This document shows positions 32,301-41,521 of a stretch of 64,000 nt of DNA, one piece after another. Position 1 is the first letter of the stretch. Each line of letters opens with the position of its first letter. The stretch spans positions 98,552 through 162,551 of the forward strand of contig CAVSDD010000005.1 of the NCBI GenBank assembly GCA_963726795.1, written 5' to 3'. Under the pieces are notes generated by a model that saw nothing but the letters and a program-made list of their open reading frames with translations, was not told the origin of the DNA and did no database searches. This DNA comes from Hyphomicrobium_A sp963726795. GTDB taxonomy: Bacteria; Pseudomonadota; Alphaproteobacteria; Rhizobiales; Hyphomicrobiaceae. Made by a program: the position numbers and the translations under genes.

Positions 32301-32810
32301 AACGTTGATGGCCTTTCCGAGCGGATCATCGACAAAATACTGCAGGTAATCGTGCCCGTGCCGCGCAAGCAGCGGATTCACGATGCAACGTCCACCCGCA
32401 TTACGGCGCTATACGGCCGGCTCTATCAGATAGAGCAGCTAAACGAGGTCACGGTCGCCTCCGGGCTCGCCGAGATGTTCGGGGAGGCGAATATTGACGC
32501 CTTCAAGCAACTCGCCCTATTTGTGCGCACCGGGCACGTGCTCGACCATGAGGGCGAAGACGTCTATTTGCCCAACATACGCCGATTGGCCCTGCCGATC
32601 ACTTTTATCCACGGCTCGGAGAACGCTTGCTTCCGGCCGCTGAGCACCGAGCGGACGGTGGCGCGGCTTAGCGAGGCTAACGGCCTGCAGCTTTATGAGC
32701 GACACGTCATTGCGGGCTACGGCCACATCGACTGCATCTTCGGCAAGCATGCGGCCCGCGACGTCTACCCGCTGATCGTTGCGCACTTCGACAAGACGGG
32801 CGCGCTCTGA
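29373..32810 (+). CDS. GMC oxidoreductase fused to an alpha/beta hydrolase
   Basis: 1,145 residues in three parts. Residues 1-570 are a GMC oxidoreductase (VVVGSGYGGGVAASRLAR; GLGGGSLINANVSL; CTYCGDCCAGC with Cys194, 197, 200, 201 and 204; HPLGGCAMG). Residues about 570-790 are a linker domain with GFISPDVALPY and FSFAARDGREFYLEGYK. Residues about 800-1145 are an alpha/beta hydrolase (PLVFSHGLGVSS, VLAHCFGATTF, ITFIHGSEN, GYGHIDCIFG). The nucleophile elbow carries Cys915 rather than Ser, and His1118 is the likely catalytic His. The fusion suggests sequential oxidation and ester or thioester cleavage of one hydrophobic substrate, as in sterol-type degradation; this is inference. GGGAGAG precedes ATG 29373. 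Confidence 0.87.
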   Translation: MRRLSKSIADLKLRYDVVVVGSGYGGGVAASRLARCGKRVAVLERGREFSIGDFPDRLIEAQEQFQISRNGAHIAGSHLGLYDLRLGDDVHVFLGCGLGGGSLINANVSLPPDPRVWDDPAWPKEIASDTTRQEGFARAHEVLRPVPLPELRDVAKLKALEVSANALHRDVVRPPINVVFERQVNYAGVEQQACTYCGDCCAGCNVGAKSTVQVTYIADAYNHGAEIFTEVRVSHVLPERGRWRIYFDPLGHEREKFAAADQSITADVVILAAGTLGSTEILLRSRAVGLPVSEHLGERFTGNGDVLAFAYNNNVDVNGVGVGEPPIAQTAPVGPCITGLIDLRNTDKLEDGMVIEEGSIPSGLAPVLPALLAAGAAHFGHDADKGVLESLGEQARERQSLIFGPYQGAVHRTQTYLIMSHDDGAGRIALNEDRIEVTWPRLADQPVFAAAERNLKKATQATGGTFLRNPLSDTVLGNSLITVHPLGGCAMGEDRTRGVVNHKSQVFSAHPDAAPNAVHAGLYVCDGSIIPRPLGVNPLLTITALAERSMIHLARDYGWTFSDEPNAHAPLLVAAPDGRGSLEPAGVEFTERMTGFISPDVALPYETAARRGRDARTPLSFTVTVLVDDVDRFVDEKQHSGRIIGSVDCPSLSPEPMSIFDGAFNLMRMDADSVETKHFDYRFSFAARDGREFYLEGYKVVRSDADLDLWRDTTRLYIDIGTGAKGQAGHFARGMLEIAPTDFYVQMQTLKGFGGSDSADRLRAVAKFGRFFSRELFDTYGGVLSRPGRYDAVNPRKKRTLRAPEPEIHLAKTSDGKILKLTRYRGGDKGPLVFSHGLGVSSLIYTIDTIETNLLEFMVAAGYDCWLLDFRASVDLPYASELWTGDDVATKDYPAAIAKVRAVTAQSSVQVLAHCFGATTFSMAMLAGLQGVRSAVISQISTDYVVPFFPQRVLASFHAPSLLELLGIDVVDARATNVDGLSERIIDKILQVIVPVPRKQRIHDATSTRITALYGRLYQIEQLNEVTVASGLAEMFGEANIDAFKQLALFVRTGHVLDHEGEDVYLPNIRRLALPITFIHGSENACFRPLSTERTVARLSEANGLQLYERHVIAGYGHIDCIFGKHAARDVYPLIVAHFDKTGAL

Positions 32811-32897
32811 CGGAGCGGCCAGCCGTGCATCGAAATCCGCGCGTGATAATATCTCGCGTAAGGGCGCGAAGAGGGAAGCATTGGCGCTAGAGCGCAG

Positions 32898-33140
32898 TCA
32901 CTTGGCTTTCGCTTTGCCCTTGCCATTCGCGGTTTTGGATTGAGGGCTGATAGCGGCAATCACAAGGGGCGACAGATCCTCGCCGCCCATGGCGATCTGT
33001 TCTGCCAGCCGCTTGCGCATGCGCGGGTCCCAGAAACTTTGGATGTGCTTGGCGATGCCTTCAAGCGCTTCGACTCGCGGGTAAGCTTCGAAGAAGGCCG
33101 CGATCTGGTTGGCCATCCGGGTCAGTTCATTTTCTTGCAT
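32898..33140 (-). CDS. fdsD: formate dehydrogenase delta subunit
   Basis: 80 residues from ATG 33140, containing MANQIAAFFEAYP, IAKHIQSFWDPRMRKRLAEQ and GGEDLSPLVIAAI, the conserved core of FdsD. The tail is Lys/Ala-rich. FdsD is a small subunit needed for assembly or activity of soluble NAD-linked molybdenum formate dehydrogenases. Its start overlaps the end of fdhD by 14 bases, so it is the last gene of the fds operon. The operon ends 87 bases from the convergent GMC-hydrolase gene with no obvious hairpin. Confidence 0.9.
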   Translation of the reverse strand: MQENELTRMANQIAAFFEAYPRVEALEGIAKHIQSFWDPRMRKRLAEQIAMGGEDLSPLVIAAISPQSKTANGKGKAKAK

Positions 33141-34077
33141 GTGGGCGATTTCCGGGATCGATACTCGATCGACTGTTGAACACGACGACGCCACGGTCGC
33201 CAAGCGATGCGATGAACAGGTTTGCCTTCTTTGCGATCTCGAGCGCAAGCGCCGTGGGCGCGGAAACGGTCACGAGCGCCCCGATGCCGACCGTCGCGAT
33301 CTTTTGCACCAGCTCGAAGCTGCAGCGGCTCGTCATCATAACGAAACCGGAACCGAGATCCGTGCCGGTTTGAAACAGCGCGCCGATCAGTTTGTCGAGG
33401 GCATTGTGCCGCCCTACGTCCTCTCGCACCAGCAGCACATTGCCCTTGAGCGAGACCCAAGCCGCGCCATGGACCGAGCGATTGAAGCGGTTCATTGTCT
33501 GGAGTTTGGGCAGCTCAGCAGCAGCTGAGAGAATGGCCGCGGGGGATGGACGCACAGTGCGTGCCACGGGTGTCGTCACGCGCACCACATCGGCAATGTT
33601 TTCTACTCCACACAGGCCGCAGCCTGACCGTCCTTCGATACTCCGGCGCGGAACGTGTGCGGCAGCGAGTGCATCTTCGTCGATGGCGACGTCTACCGCG
33701 TGGCCGTTCTCCACCGGCATTCCGATTACGCCCTTGATGTCGGAGCGCTTGGCGACGATGCCCTCGGCCAGTACAAAGCCGATGCCGAAGTCCGTGAGAT
33801 TTGCCGGCGTGGCCATCATCACGGTCATCGGCGAGGAATTGATGAGCAGTGCAACGGGCACCTCCTCGGGGAGCTGCCACGTGACCGGGTTACTACCTCC
33901 CGCCGCGTCAAGGGCAACGCCATGGGCAGCTTGCGAACACAGCGAGCCCTGCGCCGACGCGTGGGCTCCAGCCTTCTTAGTCATTGCGGTCATGATTTGC
34001 CGTGGCGCCGGCAGGCGCGGTAACGCTGTCCGTTCACGGCGCCCGGAGCTTCTGTTCCCGGGCGCAATTGTTGTCAC
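33127..34077 (-). CDS. fdhD: formate dehydrogenase accessory sulfurtransferase FdhD
   Basis: Up to 316 residues. The motif SGCGLCG (Cys153 and Cys156) is the sulfur-transferring CxxC loop of FdhD, and VREDVGRHNALDKLIG and MTSRCSFELVQKIA are conserved segments. FdhD passes sulfur from a cysteine desulfurase to the molybdenum cofactor, giving active formate dehydrogenase. ATG 34077 overlaps the fdsA stop as ATGA, favouring translational coupling. ATGs at 33993 or 33984 would remove a poorly conserved N-terminal tail and cannot be excluded. In several bacteria the same operon position is called fdsC. Confidence 0.93.
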   Translation of the reverse strand: MTTIAPGNRSSGRRERTALPRLPAPRQIMTAMTKKAGAHASAQGSLCSQAAHGVALDAAGGSNPVTWQLPEEVPVALLINSSPMTVMMATPANLTDFGIGFVLAEGIVAKRSDIKGVIGMPVENGHAVDVAIDEDALAAAHVPRRSIEGRSGCGLCGVENIADVVRVTTPVARTVRPSPAAILSAAAELPKLQTMNRFNRSVHGAAWVSLKGNVLLVREDVGRHNALDKLIGALFQTGTDLGSGFVMMTSRCSFELVQKIATVGIGALVTVSAPTALALEIAKKANLFIASLGDRGVVVFNSRSSIDPGNRPHARK

Positions 34078-36983
34078 TCGGCGGCGACAAGCGCCGGCTC
34101 GCCGATGCGCTTGTTCTCACGCTCGCGCTCCTCCCACTCGGTCTGCCATGCGGCGGGGTGGTTGGACGGCGTAACCTGCACCGCTGTCACCTTGTACTCG
34201 GGGCAATTGGTGGCCCAGTCGGAGTTTTCGGTGGTGATGACGTTGGCGCCGCTGACGGGGAAGTGGAACGTCGTGTAGACAACGCCTGGCGGTACGCGCT
34301 CAGTCAGCTTGGCGCGCATCGTCGTCCCGCCCACGCGGCTTGTCAGCGATATGATGGAATTGTCCTTCACGCCGCGCATCTCCGCGTCGCTGGGATGGAT
34401 CTCAAGAATATCCTCGCTGTACCAGACGTTGTTGTCGGTGCGTCGTGTCTGAGCCCCAACATTGTACTGACTGAGGATGCGACCGGTGGTGAGGATGAGC
34501 GGAAACCGGGAGTTGGAACGCTCCACAGTCGGCACGAATTCAGTCAGCATGAACCGGCCCTTACCGCGGGTGAACTCTTCGGTGTGCATGACCGGGGTGC
34601 CTTCCGGCGCCTCGTCGTCGCACGGCCACTGGATCGAGCCCAGCTCGTCGAGACGCTTGAATGAGATATTCTTGAAGGTCGGCGTGACGGATGCAATCTC
34701 ATCCATGATTGCCGCCGCCGACGTGTACATCATGGGATACCCCATGGCGGTGGCCAATCGCGAGACGATCTCCCACTCAGCCATGCCCTGCTTTTCTTTC
34801 ATCACCATGCGCACGCGGTTCACGCGGCGCTCGGCATTGGTGAAGGTGCCATCCTTTTCGAGGAAGGACGTGCCGGGGAAGAACACGTGAGCGAAGGCCG
34901 CTGTCTCGTTCAGGAACAGGTCCTGAACGACCAGGAAGTCGAGTGACTCGAGCGCGTGCGTAACGTGGTTGGTATTGGGGTCGGACTGCGCGATGTCCTC
35001 CCCCTGCACGTACAAGCCCTTGAAGGTGCCACCCGCAGCTTCGTCGAACATGTTGGGAATGCGCAAGCCGGGCTCGGGGTCGAGCTCGACCTTCCATTCT
35101 TTCTCAAACAATTTACGCGTCGCCTCATTGGAGACGTGGCGGTAACCGGGATACTCGTGCGGGAAGGAGCCCATATCACAGGAGCCCTGCACGTTGTTCT
35201 GGCCCCGCAACGGATTCACGCCAACGCCTTCATGGCCGAGGTTGCCGGTAGCCATGGCGAGATTGGCCATGGCCATGACGGTGGTCGAGCCCTGACTGTG
35301 CTCCGTGACGCCAAGGCCGTAGTAAATGGCGGCGTTGCCGCCCGTTGCGAAGAGCCGTGCGGCAGCACGGACATCGGCGGCAGGCACGCCGCTGATGACC
35401 TCGAGCGTCTCGGGAGAGTTGCGCTCCTGGCTGATGAACTTCTCCCACTGGGCGAAGTCCTTGGGCTCGCAGCGCGCCTTGACGAAGCTGCGGTCGACCA
35501 AGCCTTCAGTTACGACGACGTGGCCCATCGCGTTGAGCACCGCGACATTCGTCGATGGCATGAGCTGCAAATGATAGTCGGCCTCAACGTGCGGGCTCTT
35601 GACGAGGTCGGTGCGACGCGGATCGACGACGATCAACTTGGCACCCTCGCGCAGTCGCTTCTTCATGCGCGATCCGAACACGGGATGAGCATCCGTCGGG
35701 TTTGCACCAACGACCATGATCACGTCTGACTTGTCGACGCTCTTGAAGTCCTGCGTGCCAGCCGACTCGCCGAACGTTTGCTTCAGGCCGTAGCCAGTTG
35801 GCGAGTGACAGACACGGGCGCACGTGTCGACGTTGTTGTTGCCGAACGCGGCGCGAACCATCCGCTGGACGACGTAGACTTCCTCGTTGGTCGTGCGCGA
35901 GGAGGTGATGCCCCCGATGGAGCCGCGGCCATACTTCTTCTGCACGGCCTTGAAGCCGTCAGCCGCGTATTTGATCGCTTCGTCCCAGGATACCTCGCGC
36001 CACGGATCGGTGATCTTCTCCCGGATCATGGGGTTCATCACGCGGTCCTTATGCGTCGCGTAACCAAACGCGAAGCGGCCCTTGACGCACGAGTGACCCT
36101 CGTTGGCGCCGCCGTCCTTGTACGGCATCATCCGCACGACGCGCTCGCCCTGCATCTCGGCTTTAAAAGAGCAGCCGACGCCGCAGTAGGCGCAGGTCGT
36201 CACAACACTATGCTCGGGCTGGCCATGATCCACGACCGACTTCTCGATCAGCGTCGCGGTGGGGCAGGCCTGCACGCAGGCACCGCACGACACGCATTCC
36301 GACTGCAGGAAGTCCTCGTCCATGCTCGCCGCCACGTGTGAGGCAAAGCCTCGACCGTCGATGGTCAGCGCGAATGTGCCCTGCACCTCTTCGCAGGCGC
36401 GTACGCAGCGCGAGCACACGATGCACTTCGAGGGCTCGAACTGGAAGTAGGGGTTGGACTTGTCCTTTGCCTGCCAGAGCGGATTGGCCTCGCCGTTGTT
36501 GCGAGCGAAGACGTGGTTTTCACCATTGTAGCCATAGCGCACGTCGCGCAGCCCGACCGCGCCGGCCATGTCCTGCAGTTCGCAATCGCCGTTGGCAGCG
36601 CAGGTTAGACAGTCGAGTGGATGGTCGGAGATGTAGAGTTCCATCACGCCCTTGCGGATGCGGGCGAGGCGGTCATTTTGCGTCGCGACCTTTATGCCGG
36701 GCGCAACGGGCGTGGTGCACGACGCGGGCGTGCCGCGGCGACCTTCGATCTCGACGAGGCAGAGCCGGCACGAGCCGAACGGATCAAGGTTGTCGGTTGC
36801 GCACAGTTTCGGCACCATGATGCCGAGGTCGGCGGCTGCGCGCATGATCGACGTGCCCTCGGGCACAGTTATTTCCTGGCCGTCGATCTCGAGGGTCACC
36901 ATCTTGTTGTTCAGGGAGTGGACCGGCGGCGTGCCGTAGTCCTTCTCCTTGATGAGCGTCATCGGCTGGGTTTCGCTGGTCAT
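34074..36983 (-). CDS. fdsA: NAD-dependent formate dehydrogenase alpha (molybdenum) subunit
   Basis: 969 residues from ATG 36983 (GAGG upstream). In order: an N-terminal [2Fe-2S] domain (CATDNLDPFGSCRLCLVE), a His/Cys cluster (HPLDCLTCAANGDCELQ), two ferredoxin-type clusters (CIVCSRCVRACEE, CVSCGACVQACPT), a [4Fe-4S] site (CAYCGVGCSF) and the bis-MGD catalytic domain. The active-site motif ARVCHSPT has Cys392 as molybdenum ligand, so this is a Cys and not a selenocysteine enzyme. Conserved GLGVTEHSQG and NPLRGQNNVQGS follow. It oxidises formate to CO2 and sends electrons through the clusters to FdsB. It is the third gene of fdsG-B-A-fdhD-fdsD. Confidence 0.96.
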   Translation of the reverse strand: MTSETQPMTLIKEKDYGTPPVHSLNNKMVTLEIDGQEITVPEGTSIMRAAADLGIMVPKLCATDNLDPFGSCRLCLVEIEGRRGTPASCTTPVAPGIKVATQNDRLARIRKGVMELYISDHPLDCLTCAANGDCELQDMAGAVGLRDVRYGYNGENHVFARNNGEANPLWQAKDKSNPYFQFEPSKCIVCSRCVRACEEVQGTFALTIDGRGFASHVAASMDEDFLQSECVSCGACVQACPTATLIEKSVVDHGQPEHSVVTTCAYCGVGCSFKAEMQGERVVRMMPYKDGGANEGHSCVKGRFAFGYATHKDRVMNPMIREKITDPWREVSWDEAIKYAADGFKAVQKKYGRGSIGGITSSRTTNEEVYVVQRMVRAAFGNNNVDTCARVCHSPTGYGLKQTFGESAGTQDFKSVDKSDVIMVVGANPTDAHPVFGSRMKKRLREGAKLIVVDPRRTDLVKSPHVEADYHLQLMPSTNVAVLNAMGHVVVTEGLVDRSFVKARCEPKDFAQWEKFISQERNSPETLEVISGVPAADVRAAARLFATGGNAAIYYGLGVTEHSQGSTTVMAMANLAMATGNLGHEGVGVNPLRGQNNVQGSCDMGSFPHEYPGYRHVSNEATRKLFEKEWKVELDPEPGLRIPNMFDEAAGGTFKGLYVQGEDIAQSDPNTNHVTHALESLDFLVVQDLFLNETAAFAHVFFPGTSFLEKDGTFTNAERRVNRVRMVMKEKQGMAEWEIVSRLATAMGYPMMYTSAAAIMDEIASVTPTFKNISFKRLDELGSIQWPCDDEAPEGTPVMHTEEFTRGKGRFMLTEFVPTVERSNSRFPLILTTGRILSQYNVGAQTRRTDNNVWYSEDILEIHPSDAEMRGVKDNSIISLTSRVGGTTMRAKLTERVPPGVVYTTFHFPVSGANVITTENSDWATNCPEYKVTAVQVTPSNHPAAWQTEWEERERENKRIGEPALVAAE

Positions 36984-37005
36984 AGCGGTGCCTCGCATTG
37001 CTCGT

Positions 37006-38555
<1,550 letters not shown>

Positions 38556-38559
<4 letters not shown>

Positions 38560-39068
38560 GCCGCGGCCTCGCGGTCGAGCGAGCCGATGATTGAATCGAA
38601 GCGCTGGACATCGACGCGGCCGTAGAGATTTCCGTCGATCATCATTGCAGGCGACAGCGCACAATTGCCGAGGCAATAGACAGCTTCAAGCGTGTAGGTA
38701 CCGTCCGCATTCGTTTCACCGAACTTCGTGCCAAGGCGCTGCTCAGCATGTGCGCAGACGGTTTCTGTGTGCATAGCCTGGCACGCCTCAGCGCGACAGA
38801 TCTTCACGACGTGACGTCCGGGAGGGGCCCGGCGGAAGTCATGGTAAAAACTGAGCACGCCGTACACCTCAGCGCGCGAGCGGTTTAACGCAACTGCGAT
38901 CACCGGCAGCGCAGTATCGGGGATAAAGCCTAGCTCGGCCTGGAGATCGTGAAAAATCTCAAGCAGCTCATCGGGCCTGTTGTCGTGCGCAGCACACACC
39001 GCACGAGCGCGATCCTCCGTTTGTGGCGGCGGCACGACGGGCGTAGCGGGTTGGGCGGATCGCGACAT
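38556..39068 (-). CDS. fdsG: NAD-dependent formate dehydrogenase gamma subunit
   Basis: 170 residues, NuoE-like. LLEIFHDLQAELGFIPD and VYGVLSFYHDFR form the helical part. The thioredoxin-like [2Fe-2S] domain has CRAEAC and, further on, CLGNCALSP, giving four Cys ligands. First gene of the fds operon, directly downstream of a LysR-type regulator in the same direction. A 17-base palindrome lies in the intervening gap. Confidence 0.94.
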
Positions 39069-39181
39069 TAAGCTCTACGGCCTCCTAAGACTTTTTGGCC
39101 TCTTCTGGGGCAAACTGCGTTGTCCCAACTTGCGTTCACCGGATCAAATAGGCGCTCTCAATACCTTGATCGGCGCTGCCG

Positions 39182-39198
39182 ATGCTGCGACGCAGCAT
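39182..39198 (-). promoter_or_regulatory. palindrome upstream of fdsG, candidate LysR-type operator
   Basis: ATGCTGC, three bases, GCAGCAT: a perfect 7-base inverted repeat with the T-N11-A shape typical of LysR-family sites. It lies 114 bases upstream of fdsG and just downstream of the LysR gene end. Binding is inferred, not shown. Confidence 0.5.
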
Positions 39199-39239
39199 AT
39201 AGCAGACTTTACCATATCTCCAGCTGGAGAAGCACGAGG

Positions 39240-40157
39240 TCAGGCGCTGCGGTCGCCGAAGGTGACTGGGGCCAGCGCCATGGCCGCTTCCCGCAATGCC
39301 TCAATTAGTGGGGAAAGGGGATCGCGCTCCGTTACCACCAGCCCAACGCTATGCTCCACCTTCGGATCGACGAGCGGGATCGCATTGATCCCCGAAACGT
39401 TGCCAAGCACCTCCATCACGTATTGCGGCATGATGCTGGCGAGGCCCATCAGCCGTACATTGGAGCACAGGTTGATGACCGAGTTGGTTTCAAGGTGAGG
39501 TGTCGGGTGGCAACGAGCTGTCTCGAACGCACGGTCGATAATGCGGCGGTTCTGCATATTGGGCGTAAGCAGGCACAGCGGCTCTTCAGAGGCTTCCTGC
39601 CAGGTTACCTGTTCGCGCTGGGCCAGCGAATGGGTCTCGGGGACGAATAGGCAATAGCGCTCTGTATAGAGCGGCGTCGCGAGCAGCCCTTCGATGGGCT
39701 CGTTGTCGAGATACGTGATGCCGACATCGATCGAGAAATCTGCAAGCCCGCGCAGGATCTCTTCCGAGCTGTGCGATAAGATTGTGAAATCGATCGCAGG
39801 GTGGATCGACCTGATCTTTTTGGTCAGCAGCGGGATCATAGGCAGGGAGGAAGGGATGCCACCCAGCACGAGGCGGCCGCTGAGCCCGCTCTCGTGATCC
39901 TTCAAGTGGCCGAGCTCCTCCTGCATCGACTGCCAGCTCTTCAGGATCACGTGCGCCCATTTGAGCACGCGCTCGCCTTCCGGGGTCAGTCCACGATAGC
40001 GCTGGCCACGCTCAACGATCGGTACTTCGAGCTCGAGTTCGAGCTGGCGGATGCGCCCCGATAGCGTTGGCTGCGTCACGTTGCATGCCAATGCGGCGCG
40101 AGTGAAGTGTCTCTCGCGGGCGAGCGCGGCAAGGTACTGGAGCTGTCGGATGTCCAT
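39240..40157 (-). CDS. fdsR: LysR-family transcriptional regulator, probably of the fds operon
   Basis: 305 residues. The N-terminal winged helix-turn-helix (MDIRQLQYLAALARERHFTR, TQPTLSGRIRQLELELEVPI) is followed by a periplasmic-binding-protein-like effector domain (LSGRLVLGGIPSSLPMIPLL). The length is typical of LysR proteins. It sits immediately upstream of fdsG in the same orientation, with 171 bases between. In other bacteria a LysR protein (FdsR) controls fds genes; the symbol is given on this positional basis. Confidence 0.8.
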   Translation of the reverse strand: MDIRQLQYLAALARERHFTRAALACNVTQPTLSGRIRQLELELEVPIVERGQRYRGLTPEGERVLKWAHVILKSWQSMQEELGHLKDHESGLSGRLVLGGIPSSLPMIPLLTKKIRSIHPAIDFTILSHSSEEILRGLADFSIDVGITYLDNEPIEGLLATPLYTERYCLFVPETHSLAQREQVTWQEASEEPLCLLTPNMQNRRIIDRAFETARCHPTPHLETNSVINLCSNVRLMGLASIMPQYVMEVLGNVSGINAIPLVDPKVEHSVGLVVTERDPLSPLIEALREAAMALAPVTFGDRSA

Positions 40158-40572
40158 CGGGCCCCTCCCGAGGCGGGTCCGGCCCGGCTGCCATCGGGAC
40201 AGGAACCGGAGACGCTGCGCGTCATTTCACAAGATCATCGGGGGTTCGCTCGAGAAAGGCAATCGAGCAGCAAATACGGGGCTTCCCTCACGACCATTAG
40301 GCAAAAAAGCGTCACTCGCTAACGTCTTGTTGATGGCTCTTGCTACAAGGATAACTATACTGCGGTTGAGCAGCCAAAAGAGGCCTCTGCAAGTCGAGGT
40401 CCGCGCGGTTTTCGGATCGCTTGCGCTGCAGTTTCGCCGGCCCCTTTGCAGTCTGCAGTCTTTGGGGTCCCAACAGCCGCAGCCACGTTGAGTAAGCGTC
40501 CGGCACACGCCGGGACCGAGCGTTGTGTGCGTAGGTTTGCAGTCCTTTCGCCCGCGTAAGGGAGTTTCGAGC
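40158..40572. other. divergent intergenic region
   Basis: 415 bases between the LysR gene and the secreted Ala/Lys-rich protein. Open frames here show no recognisable protein. The stretch should contain both divergent promoters; none is pinned down. Confidence 0.45.
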
Positions 40573-41457
40573 GTGAAAGTTGCACGTGAAGGCACAATCG
40601 TTGGCGGCGCACTGCTCGCTCTGTGCTGCCTCAACTTCGGTGCGGTAGCGTTCGAAACGGCCCCCGTGGAAGCGCCGCCGTCGATCTCCAATTCAATTCT
40701 TCCCGAATTCCTCGACAGTTCGCGCGTGCCGAAGATGCAGGACGCTTGGCGCAGCAGTGTAACTCGCGAGAGTTCTTCTAGCGGCGAGGCGCCTGCCGTT
40801 GCCGATCCACCAACCGCGACCGGTCAACAACCCGTGCGACGGCGTGCGGAAGAGCTGAGCGGCCGTTTCAGTGACGGCGCTTCGGCTAGCAATCCATCGG
40901 CGAAGCGTGATGCAAAACCGGCTCCTGCCAAAGAGCCTCCGACCAGTCTGACTGAGGCGGCGATGCCGGGAAGCGCTTCGGTGATGTCGCACATGGGCGC
41001 GCCAGTAGCGGTTCCAGCAGAAGCCGACCAGACGACGACGGCCACGTTGCCGGATGTTGCAACTGACAAGCCGCCGACTGCGGAGACCGCGCCCGACCCC
41101 GCTCCCAGCAACGCCGCGAACGCGACGTGGCTCAAGGTGGGGCTTCCTCCTCTTCCGCTTCGTTCGCCAAAATCTGCGAAGGCTCATGCCAAGGCGATCA
41201 CAGCAAAGAGCCGGGGCGATAAATCCAAGGCATCCGAGAAACCGAGCGGCGAGAAGTCAGGCAGCTCGAAGTCGACGGCGGGGAAGGTCGCAACCGCAAA
41301 AGAGGTCGAAAAGGACGACGAGGATGAGAAACCTGTGCGTCAATTCCGGGCCCCGGCCGTGCGTCCGGCGTCCGTTCAGCCCCGGGTCGACCCAGGCCGC
41401 AAGGAAGTCTTTCCCCCGTACCTCGGCGCCTATGGGCTGTCCTCGCAGGCCCGTTAG
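40573..41457 (+). CDS. exported Ala/Lys/Pro-rich protein of unknown function
   Basis: 294 residues from GTG 40573, chosen because AAGGGAG precedes it by eight bases and because it begins with a signal peptide-like MKVAREGTIVGGALLALCCL. The mature part is disordered: rich in Ala, Pro, Ser and Thr, then Lys/Ser/Glu (KSRGDKSKASEKPSGEKSG), ending in a more ordered FPPYLGAYGLSSQAR. No enzyme motif is seen. It could be a periplasmic linker or cell-envelope protein; the family is not recognised. It ends just before the groEL terminator hairpin, which is placed to serve both converging transcripts. Confidence 0.65.
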   Translation: MKVAREGTIVGGALLALCCLNFGAVAFETAPVEAPPSISNSILPEFLDSSRVPKMQDAWRSSVTRESSSSGEAPAVADPPTATGQQPVRRRAEELSGRFSDGASASNPSAKRDAKPAPAKEPPTSLTEAAMPGSASVMSHMGAPVAVPAEADQTTTATLPDVATDKPPTAETAPDPAPSNAANATWLKVGLPPLPLRSPKSAKAHAKAITAKSRGDKSKASEKPSGEKSGSSKSTAGKVATAKEVEKDDEDEKPVRQFRAPAVRPASVQPRVDPGRKEVFPPYLGAYGLSSQAR

Positions 41458-41470
41458 CCACCAAACAAAA

Positions 41471-41497
41471 AGCGCCGCGCAGTGTCTGCGCGGCGCT
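41471..41497 (-). terminator. intrinsic terminator of groEL (possibly bidirectional)
   Basis: Perfect 12-base arms AGCGCCGCGCAG and CTGCGCGGCGCT around a three-base loop. On the minus strand the stem is followed by TTTTTGTTTGG, so it terminates groESL; the converging gene ends 13 bases to the left. Confidence 0.88.
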
Positions 41498-41521
41498 TGC
41501 AATTTATGATGTGCGGATGGG

